Below are positions 1 to 5,724 of a DNA stretch of 12,365 nt, in pieces. The stretch covers positions 1-12,365 of the forward strand of contig JAGBTR010000235.1 of NCBI GenBank assembly GCA_017631215.1. Reading direction: 5' to 3'. Both the position numbers and the translations under genes were made by a program. The stretch comes from Clostridia bacterium (lineage in GTDB: Bacteria; Bacillota; Clostridia; Oscillospirales; CAG-272). Below the pieces are notes generated by a model. It did not search any database. It had not been told where the DNA came from and saw only the letters and a program-made list of their open reading frames with translations. Position 1 is the first letter of the stretch. The number at the start of each line of letters is the position of its first letter.

Positions 1-2
1 CG

Positions 3-1577
3 CGCGACGGGGCAACCGAGGCGCTGGGTGAAATTCTTGTGCCGTTTCCGCCCGAATCGAGACTCTCGGGCATCGAGCGGCGCTTTGACAAGAACGATAC
101 GCTCGTCTATGAGCGCACCGTCACACTGCCCGACGGCTTTACCAAAGATCGGCTGATGCTCCATTTCGGTGCGGTCGACCAATATGCACGCGTGCTCGTC
201 AACGGCACGCCCGTCGGTGCGCATGAGGGCGGCTACCACCCCTTCTCGCTCGATGTGACGGATGCGTGGCGCGAGGGTGAGAACGTGCTGTGCGTCGAGG
301 TGCGCGATCCACTCGACAAAGACCTGCCTTACGGTAAGCAAAGAGAAAAGCGCGGCGGTATGTGGTACACGCCGACGAGCGGCATTTGGCAGACCGTGTG
401 GCTGGAGGCGCTGCCCGCCGAGCATATCACGTCGCTCCGCCTGACGCCCACGCTTGACAGCGTGACGGTCGAGACGGTCGGCGGTGCGGCACAAAAGATG
501 ATTATCCTGCACACCGAGGCGGGCGACAAGGAATACGTCTTTGAGGGTGACCGCTTCGTGCTCGCCCCCGACGAGGTGAAACTGTGGACGCCCGATGCGC
601 CCTATCTCTACCGCTTCACGCTCGTTTGCGGCGAGGATCGCATCGAGTCGTATTTCGCGCTACGCACGGTGTCCGTGGTGGAGGGCAAGAGAGGTCCCGT
701 CCTCGCGCTCAACGGCAAGCCCTATCTCTTCCACGGTCTGCTCGATCAGGGCTATTTCTCGGACGGCATCTATCTGCCCGCCAGCTCCGAGGGCTACCGC
801 TATGACATCGAGACAATGAAGTCGCTCGGCTTCGATATGCTGCGTAAGCACATCAAGATCGAGCCTGCGCTGTTCTACTATTACTGTGACAAGCTCGGTA
901 TGGTCGTCTTTCAGGATATGGTCAACAGTGGGCCGTATTCGTTTTTGATCGACACCGCACTGCCCACCGCTGGTCTTAAGCGCGGTGTGACTCACCACGC
1001 AAGCCCCCGCCGCCGCGCAGCCTTTGAGAGTGCCGCACGCGACACGGTCGAGCTGCTGTATAACCATCCCTCGGTCTGCTACTACACCATTTTCAACGAG
1101 GGCTGGGGGCAGTACGATACCGACCGCATCTATGACGAGCTCAAGGCGCTCGACCCCACGCGCATCTGGGACAGCGCGTCGGGCTGGTTCCGACCGAAAC
1201 GGAGCGACGTGCAAAGCGAGCACGTCTACTTCAAGCCCGTCAAGCAGAAGGCAAATAAGCAGCGCCCCGTGGTGCTGTCCGAATTCGGCGGCTATTGTCT
1301 TGGCGTAGAGGGGCATATCTTTAATTTGGATAAGTCCTACGGCTACGCCACCTATGCCGACAGCGAGGCGCTGACGGTGGGCTTTGAGAAGCTGTACGGC
1401 GAGCAGATCGTGCCCGCCCTGCAAAGCACCAACCTGTGTGCCCTCGTGCTGACGCAGGTGAGCGACGTTGAGGACGAGGTCAACGGTCTTGTCACCTACG
1501 ATCGCCAATGCGTCAAGGTCGACCCCGCCCGTATGCGCGAGATCGCAGAGCGGCTGAGAAGAGCGTTTGACGCGTGA
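3..1577 (+). CDS. Glycoside hydrolase family 2 protein (beta-galactosidase-like), 5' partial
   Basis: The reading frame is open from base 3, so the true start lies upstream. The visible protein begins inside the N-terminal sugar-binding (jelly-roll) domain, and a few tens of residues are probably missing. The GTG at 39 is an internal Val (in VPFPPESRLSGIE), not a start. Residue numbers here count from base 39. The jelly roll runs to about 125 and carries the GH2 hallmark GGMWYTPTSGIWQTVW (106-121). An immunoglobulin-like domain follows (about 126-215), then the TIM barrel. The acid/base Glu is E354 in FNEGWGQ (codon 1098-1100) and the nucleophile Glu is E415 in VLSEFGG (codon 1281-1283), so both catalytic residues are intact. 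The enzyme should cleave beta-linked sugars with retention; substrate cannot be read from sequence. No signal peptide can be judged because the N terminus is missing. It converges on the araC array, and a link to the radical operon is only by proximity. Confidence 0.93.
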   Translation, partial: RDGATEALGEILVPFPPESRLSGIERRFDKNDTLVYERTVTLPDGFTKDRLMLHFGAVDQYARVLVNGTPVGAHEGGYHPFSLDVTDAWREGENVLCVEVRDPLDKDLPYGKQREKRGGMWYTPTSGIWQTVWLEALPAEHITSLRLTPTLDSVTVETVGGAAQKMIILHTEAGDKEYVFEGDRFVLAPDEVKLWTPDAPYLYRFTLVCGEDRIESYFALRTVSVVEGKRGPVLALNGKPYLFHGLLDQGYFSDGIYLPASSEGYRYDIETMKSLGFDMLRKHIKIEPALFYYYCDKLGMVVFQDMVNSGPYSFLIDTALPTAGLKRGVTHHASPRRRAAFESAARDTVELLYNHPSVCYYTIFNEGWGQYDTDRIYDELKALDPTRIWDSASGWFRPKRSDVQSEHVYFKPVKQKANKQRPVVLSEFGGYCLGVEGHIFNLDKSYGYATYADSEALTVGFEKLYGEQIVPALQSTNLCALVLTQVSDVEDEVNGLVTYDRQCVKVDPARMREIAERLRRAFDA

Positions 1578-1587
1578 GCATCCGACA

Positions 1588-1626
1588 AAAAAAGAACGCA
1601 CCCAAAGCGTGGGTGCGTTCTTTTTT
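1588..1626. terminator. Bidirectional intrinsic terminator between GH2 and araC-1
   Basis: A perfect stem pairs 1594-1604 with 1610-1620 (GAACGCACCCA / TGGGTGCGTTC) around a 5-nt loop. A-run 1588-1593 lies on the left and T-run 1621-1626 on the right. It lies 10 nt after the GH2 stop and 6 nt after the araC-1 stop (read on the minus strand), so it ends transcription from both convergent genes. Confidence 0.9.
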
Positions 1627-1632
1627 CGTTGT

Positions 1633-2568
1633 TTAGTTGTTGTCGCGGAAGGAATTGCGGTATTGGAGCGGCGTCATACCGATGTGCCGCTTGAAGATGC
1701 GGATGAAATAGGAGCAATCCGAAAAGCCGCTCTCGTAGCAGGCATAGGTCACCGACCGTCCCTCCTCGAGCAGCTGCTTGGCGAGCGCGATCTTGCGCGC
1801 CTGCAGATAACTGATGAGCGGCACGCCGATATGCTTGCGAAAGACGGCGGACAGATAGGGCGCGGAGACGTGGATGGCATCCGCCAGCTCACTGACCGAC
1901 GAGATACGCGCGACGTTGTTCTCAATATAAGGAAGCACGTCGCGGATGGGGGCGGGAAGAGCCGAGGTGTTGACGTGCTCGCCCGCGATCTGCACCGAGG
2001 TGCACTTCTCGCTCAGCGTACACAGCAGCTGAAGCATCTTGGCGTAGATCTTGGTGTGCACCAGCTCGCCGTTGCCCGTCTGCTCGTTGCGGCAGACCGT
2101 GGCGATGTCATAGAGCATCTGCTTGATCTGCTCACTGCTCTCGGGCGACAGCATCAGCCGCGCCGAGGAGCCTCCCGTGCGGCGGAGCAGGGGAGAGAGG
2201 GGGCTGGTGATGTGATGGGCGAAGATGTTGCCGGGGATGACCATATAAAAGCGCTTGTAATAGCAAGGCTTTTTCAGCACAAGGCTGTGCATCTCGTTGG
2301 GCTTGATGAGCATCAGGTCGCCCGGGGAGAGCGTGTAGTAGCCGTTTTTGACGATGTAGTCCGCCTCGCCCTCGACGAAGTAGTACAGCTCGTAATTCTG
2401 GTGGATATGCAGGTGATGATCCTCGGGGCGATCGAAGGTCTCTTTGTAAGCGAAGATGATGGGGTCGCGGTCGGTAAAGATGTGCAGCTTGCGTTCCAGA
2501 TACACATTGTGCGACTCGTCGCTACCGCGGTGGGTCGTGAGCTGTCGGTCAAATTCCATCGTGCCCAT
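1633..2568 (-). CDS. AraC-family transcriptional regulator 1 (cupin sensor + double HTH)
   Basis: This is a 311-aa AraC/XylS-type regulator. The N-terminal cupin-like sensor domain (about 30-120) has an HxH motif (H54, H56) followed by NYELYY, and a second cupin strand at SPGDLMLIKP. The C-terminal DNA-binding domain has helix-turn-helix 1 at about 225-246 (VSELADAIHVSAPYLS) and helix-turn-helix 2 at about 273-296, ending in the family signature SYFIRIFKRHIGMTPLQYR. The start chosen is ATG 2568: AGGAG at 2576-2580 is spaced 7 nt from it, whereas the in-frame ATG at 2583 overlaps that site. It has its own promoter at 2647-2675 and is the most divergent of the four paralogs here. Family members usually sense a sugar and activate nearby catabolic genes. 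The GH2 gene or the 5725 operon are plausible targets, but this is inference. Confidence 0.95.
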   Translation of the reverse strand: MGTMEFDRQLTTHRGSDESHNVYLERKLHIFTDRDPIIFAYKETFDRPEDHHLHIHQNYELYYFVEGEADYIVKNGYYTLSPGDLMLIKPNEMHSLVLKKPCYYKRFYMVIPGNIFAHHITSPLSPLLRRTGGSSARLMLSPESSEQIKQMLYDIATVCRNEQTGNGELVHTKIYAKMLQLLCTLSEKCTSVQIAGEHVNTSALPAPIRDVLPYIENNVARISSVSELADAIHVSAPYLSAVFRKHIGVPLISYLQARKIALAKQLLEEGRSVTYACYESGFSDCSYFIRIFKRHIGMTPLQYRNSFRDNN

Positions 2569-2595
2569 AGCGTTTCTCCTCATAGAATCATTGTA

Positions 2596-2638
2596 AAAGT
2601 TCTATTTTTATAAAATAAACAGAATAAACAGAACTTTT
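2596..2638. promoter_or_regulatory. Putative AraC operator or leader inverted repeat upstream of araC-1
   Basis: AAAGTTCT (2596-2603) is matched by its inverse AGAACTTT (2630-2637), and the AT-rich arms extend inward (ATTTTTAT at 2604-2611, ATAAA at 2624-2628). Two tandem 9-bp copies of ATAAACAGA (2615-2623 and 2624-2632) sit inside. The block lies just downstream of the minus-strand -10 box, at about the start of the leader. A clearly related block lies at 5586-5624 at the same distance from its promoter. It could be an operator or an RNA hairpin; the paired, spaced arms fit an AraC dimer site. Confidence 0.55.
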
Positions 2639-2646
2639 CCAATACC

Positions 2647-2675
2647 ATTATAGTATAATCTTGACAAAAAGTCAA
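2647..2675 (-). promoter_or_regulatory. Sigma-A promoter for araC-1
   Basis: On the minus strand TTGACT (2675-2670) and TATAAT (2652-2647) are separated by exactly 17 nt. The -35 box lies inside a palindrome, CTTGAC-AAAAA-GTCAAG (2660-2676), which could be an operator. The leader to ATG 2568 is about 70 nt. Confidence 0.85.
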
Positions 2676-2690
2676 GCGTTTTTCGCTTTT
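2661..2690 (-). terminator. Possible weak terminator after the araC-2/3/4 operon
   Basis: On the minus strand, shortly after the araC-2 stop, AAGCG-AAAAA-CGCTT (2689-2675) forms a 5-bp stem, followed after GAC by TTTTT (2671-2666 region). It overlaps the -35 box of the araC-1 promoter. The stem is short, so read-through into araC-1 is possible. Confidence 0.35.
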
Positions 2691-2695
2691 TTGTG

Positions 2696-3637
2696 TCATT
2701 CTTGCTTGGACGGCACCGTGGGCTTGACCTCTCCCCCTGCGCCCTCGGCGGCGCGAAAGGCGTTGCGGTAGCGGAGCGGTGTCGCACCGAGGTGCCGCTT
2801 GAAGATGCGGATAAAATAGGAGCAATCGGTATATCCCGTCTCGCGGCAGGCGTCTGCCACGGTGTAGCCCTCCTCAAGCATCTGCTTGGCGATGCTCATC
2901 TTGAGCGACTGGAGATAGTAGACGAGCGGCACGCCCATATGCTTGCGGAACAGGGCAGAGAGGTAGGAGGGCGAGACGTGGATGGCATCCGCGATCTCCT
3001 TGACCGAGGTGATGGTCTTGAGATGTCGGTCGATGTATATCATCACGTCCGCCAGCGGTGTCGCCAGCTCGGTCTCGACCGTCTGGCTCTCGGGCGTTTG
3101 GATGAAGGCGGCGTTCTCGCTGACCGTGCAGAGGATCTGGAGCGTGTTGGCGTAGACCTTGGTCTGGATGAGCGGCGAGGACTCGGCGGTGTCCTCGCGG
3201 CAGATCTCCAGCGTCTCATACAGCAGTGAGCGGACGCTCTCCCTGATCTCGGGCGGCAGACGGAGCCTTGCCGACGTGCCCCTCGTCAGACGGAGCAGAG
3301 GCGCGAGCGGGTCGGTCGTGTGTTGGGAGAAGGAGCTTGGGGGAAGGATGATGAAAAAGCGCTCGTACTGGTGCGGCTTGCGAAGGGTGACCTTATGCAC
3401 CTCGCCCGGGTCGATGATGACGATGTCGCCCGGCTGGAGCGTGTAGTAGGAGTTGTTGACGACGTAGTCCACGTGCTCGCTGATGCAAAAGTACAGCTCG
3501 ATATTCTGATGGACGTGAAAGGGATGCTGATCCAGACCGGCGTAGGAGTTGACGTAGGAAAAGGTGATGGGAGGTCGGTCGTGAAAGATGTTCAGCTTTT
3601 TCTTGACCTCACATTGAATATCCTCTACGAAATTCAT
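2696..3637 (-). CDS. AraC-family transcriptional regulator 2
   Basis: This is a 313-aa paralog with the same plan: a cupin-like sensor at about 15-105 (HVH at 41-43, NIELYF, LQPGDIVIIDPG) and a double helix-turn-helix at about 211-232 and 259-282, ending SYFIRIFKRHLGATPLRYR. The start is ATG 3637, preceded by GGGAGG with 6 nt spacing; the longer frame to 3691 would lie inside the upstream gene. Its ATG overlaps the stop of araC-3 by four bases (ATGA), so translational coupling is expected. It is the last gene of the three-gene operon driven from 5636-5664. The C-terminal tail after residue 294 (EGAGGEVKPTVPS) is an extra, low-complexity extension. The ligand is unknown. Confidence 0.95.
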   Translation of the reverse strand: MNFVEDIQCEVKKKLNIFHDRPPITFSYVNSYAGLDQHPFHVHQNIELYFCISEHVDYVVNNSYYTLQPGDIVIIDPGEVHKVTLRKPHQYERFFIILPPSSFSQHTTDPLAPLLRLTRGTSARLRLPPEIRESVRSLLYETLEICREDTAESSPLIQTKVYANTLQILCTVSENAAFIQTPESQTVETELATPLADVMIYIDRHLKTITSVKEIADAIHVSPSYLSALFRKHMGVPLVYYLQSLKMSIAKQMLEEGYTVADACRETGYTDCSYFIRIFKRHLGATPLRYRNAFRAAEGAGGEVKPTVPSKQE

Positions 3638-4584
3638 ATTTTGCCTCCCTTCCTCAAGGTGCTGGGATCGCCCTCCTCCTTGCCCGCGCAAAAGGCGGCA
3701 CGGTATTTGAGGGGCGTCATGCCCAGATGGCGCTTGAATATGCGGATGAAATAGGAGCAGTCGGTATAGCCCAGCTCGCGGCAGACGTCCGCCACTGTGT
3801 AGCCCTCCTCGAGCATCTGCTTTGCCAGCGACATCTTGAGCGACTGCAGGTGGTAGATGAGCGGCACGCCCAGATGCTTGCGGAACAGCGCCGACAGATA
3901 GGGAGGCGAGACGTGGACCGCCTTGGCGATCTCCGCCACGTTCTGGATCTCCTTGAGGTGCTTCTCCATATAGATATAGACGTCCGAGATCAGCTCGGAC
4001 AGCTCGGTGCGGTCGGCGCGGCGCTCGGCGGGAAGAAGATCGTCTGCGTGCTCACACAGCGTGCAGAGGATCTGCAGACAAAGGGAATACACGCGCGTCT
4101 GCACCAAGGGGGCGAGCTGGGCGGTCGAGCCCTCGTGGCAGATGCTCAACGCGTCGTACAGCATCGCGTGGATGCTCTGACCGACCTGCGCCGAGGGGCG
4201 GAGTCTCGCCGAGCGGTGCTCGGTCTGCTTGAGCAGGGCGGACAGCGGTGCGAGCAGCGGCTCGGGCAACGGATCAGTGGGCAGAGCGATGAAAAAACGC
4301 TCGTATTGGTGCGGCTCGCGGATGACGACCTTGTGGATGGCGCCCGGTCGGATGATGACGATATCACCCGGCCGGAGCGCGTAGTAGGCATCGCCCACGA
4401 CGTAGTCCACGTATCGGCTGATGCAAAAGTAGACCTCAACGTGGGGGTGGACGTGCAGCGTGTGTTGGTCGACATCGGTGTAGGAGTCGATGTGATTGAA
4501 GGAGGCGGGGGAGCGATCGTGAAAGATATTCAGTTTTTTTCGAGTCTCGTACTGGATGTCCTCGATGTATCGGTTCTCTTGCAT
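3634..4584 (-). CDS. AraC-family transcriptional regulator 3
   Basis: This is a 316-aa paralog. The cupin-like sensor spans about 18-105 (HVH at 44-46, VEVYFCIS, LRPGDIVIIRPG), and the double helix-turn-helix lies at about 215-236 and 262-285, ending SYFIRIFKRHLGMTPLKYR. Two adjacent ATGs are available. The second (4584) is preferred because AGGAGG at 4590-4595 is 5 nt from it but only 2 nt from the first (4587). It is the middle gene of the operon, 24 nt after the araC-4 stop and overlapping araC-2 by 4 nt. Its last coding bases are almost identical to those of araC-4 (79 of 81 bases), which suggests recent duplication or gene conversion. Confidence 0.95.
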   Translation of the reverse strand: MQENRYIEDIQYETRKKLNIFHDRSPASFNHIDSYTDVDQHTLHVHPHVEVYFCISRYVDYVVGDAYYALRPGDIVIIRPGAIHKVVIREPHQYERFFIALPTDPLPEPLLAPLSALLKQTEHRSARLRPSAQVGQSIHAMLYDALSICHEGSTAQLAPLVQTRVYSLCLQILCTLCEHADDLLPAERRADRTELSELISDVYIYMEKHLKEIQNVAEIAKAVHVSPPYLSALFRKHLGVPLIYHLQSLKMSLAKQMLEEGYTVADVCRELGYTDCSYFIRIFKRHLGMTPLKYRAAFCAGKEEGDPSTLRKGGKI

Positions 4585-4608
4585 CATATCCTCCTTATTT
4601 TCCGTCGG

Positions 4609-5544
4609 TCACGGTGCGGGCTTGTTCTCCTTGCCCGCGCAAAAGGCGGCACGGTATTTGAGGGGCGTCACGCCCAGATGGCGCTTGAATACGCGGATGA
4701 AATAGGATTGGTCGGTATATCCTGCGGCAAGGCAGGCGTCCGCGACCGATTGCCCCTGCTCGAGCAGCTGCTTGGCAAGGCTCATCTTGCGCGATTGCAG
4801 ATGATAGACGAGCGGCACGCCGAGATGGTTGCGGAACATCGCGGAGAGATAGGAGGGCGCGAGGTGGACGGCGTCCGCGATCTCATTGACCGACTCGATG
4901 CTCTTGAGGTTCTTGTCGATGTACAGCATCACGTCCGCCAGCGGCTCGGGCAGATGCTCGTCCTCGGCGATGCCGTCCGCGCCCAGCACACGGTCGGCAC
5001 ATTCGTTGAGCAGGCACAGCAGCTCGACCGTTTTGGCGTAGATCTTGGTCTGGTGCAGGGCGAGCAGCCCCTCGGCGATGTCCTCGCGGCAGACGGTCAG
5101 CGTATCATAGAGCAGCGCCTCGATGGCGCTCCGTTGCTCTGCCGAGGGACGCAGACGGGCAGACCCGCCGCCCAGCGCGTGCATCAGCGAGTGGAGCGGA
5201 TCGTGCGAGAGCGTGGGGAAGACCCTTGCGGGGAGCTGGATGAAGAAGCGCTCATATCGGTGCGCCTCGCGCAGCACCACGCGGTGCGCCTCGCCCGCCC
5301 GCACGATGACCACGTCGCCCGGGGCGAGACGGAGATAGCTCTTGCCCAGCACGTAGTCCACCTTGTCGCTGATGCAAAAATACAGCTCGGTGTTCTCGTG
5401 GATGTGCAGGGGATGGTTCATCTCAAGGTCGGTGAACGAGTTGATATAGGTGAAGGTGAGGGGAGGGCGACCGTGCAGGACGTCCAGCGTTTTGGTCACT
5501 TCAAAGCGGATGGTGTCCGCGCCTGCCCATTGAATATCCTTCAT
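4609..5544 (-). CDS. AraC-family transcriptional regulator 4 (first gene of the regulator operon)
   Basis: This is a 311-aa paralog. The cupin-like sensor spans about 20-110 (HIH at 47-49 followed by ENTELYFCIS, then LAPGDVVIVRAG), and the double helix-turn-helix lies at about 218-240 and 266-289, ending SYFIRVFKRHLGVTPLKYR. Helix-turn-helix 1 reads VHLAPSYLS where its paralogs have IHVS or VHVS. Start ATG 5544 has GGAGG at 5554-5558, 9 nt away. It is transcribed divergently from the radical-enzyme operon, and the shared 180-bp gap makes it the most likely regulator of that operon. That link is inference from position. Confidence 0.95.
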   Translation of the reverse strand: MKDIQWAGADTIRFEVTKTLDVLHGRPPLTFTYINSFTDLEMNHPLHIHENTELYFCISDKVDYVLGKSYLRLAPGDVVIVRAGEAHRVVLREAHRYERFFIQLPARVFPTLSHDPLHSLMHALGGGSARLRPSAEQRSAIEALLYDTLTVCREDIAEGLLALHQTKIYAKTVELLCLLNECADRVLGADGIAEDEHLPEPLADVMLYIDKNLKSIESVNEIADAVHLAPSYLSAMFRNHLGVPLVYHLQSRKMSLAKQLLEQGQSVADACLAAGYTDQSYFIRVFKRHLGVTPLKYRAAFCAGKENKPAP

Positions 5545-5585
5545 TTGCTCGTCCCTCCTCTCAAAAATATAAAAAAGCGCAAAAA

Positions 5586-5624
5586 CGTCCCATTTTTATC
5601 GAAAAAATTCCTATAAATAGGACT
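5586..5624. promoter_or_regulatory. Putative AraC operator in the divergent control region
   Basis: The arms CGTCCCATTTTTAT (5586-5599) and ATAAATAGGACT (5613-5624) form an imperfect inverted repeat with 13 nt between. It matches the block at 2598-2635 in arm sequence, arm spacing (12 versus 13 nt) and distance to the minus-strand -10 box (11 nt in both). Overlapping it is TCCTAT-AA-ATAGGA (5609-5622). For a plus-strand start near 5650 the block would cover the -35 region, the usual place for an AraC-type activator. Confidence 0.6.
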
Positions 5625-5646
5625 CTTATAAGATTATTATAATAAT
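5625..5646. repeat. Abutting palindromes in the divergent promoter region
   Basis: Two perfect palindromes touch each other: CTTATAAG (5625-5632) and ATTATTATAATAAT (5633-5646). The second contains a TATAAT hexamer on both strands, at 5641-5636 (minus) and 5638-5643 (plus), so transcription in the two directions may compete for the same melting region. Confidence 0.6.
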
Positions 5647-5664
5647 GAAAAGGTAAATTGTCAA
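5636..5664 (-). promoter_or_regulatory. Sigma-A promoter for the araC-4/3/2 operon
   Basis: On the minus strand TTGACA (5664-5659) and TATAAT (5641-5636) are both perfect consensus with 17 nt between. The leader is about 85 nt. It contains a short hairpin followed by ATTTTTT (around 5622-5602), which might attenuate transcription weakly. Confidence 0.88.
5638..5643 (+). promoter_or_regulatory. Candidate -10 box for the 5725 operon, without a -35
   Basis: TATAAT on the plus strand has no recognisable -35 at 16-18 nt upstream (the bases there read AAATAG or similar). The start would be near 5650, giving a leader of about 75 nt. A good -10 with no -35 just downstream of an inverted repeat fits an activator-dependent promoter. 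The exact start is not certain. Confidence 0.35.
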
Positions 5665-5724
5665 GTATAGCACGAGGAAAAAGTGCAACAACAAAAAATC
5701 TTTCTAAAAAAAGGAGACGAATTT

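Noticed and set aside
2654..2659. Plus-strand TATAAT as a promoter
   Set aside because: It would transcribe antisense into araC-2, has no -35, and is explained by the AT-rich spacer of the minus-strand promoter.
3727..5616. 629-residue open frame on the plus strand
   Set aside because: It is antisense to araC-3 and araC-4, has no ribosome site, and its Asp/Val/Leu/Arg-rich composition is a mirror of codon bias. The minus-strand proteins are clear AraC family members.
5683..5724. GTG start adding 14 residues to the fusion protein
   Set aside because: It lies upstream of, and reads through, the AAGGAG site that properly serves ATG 5725.
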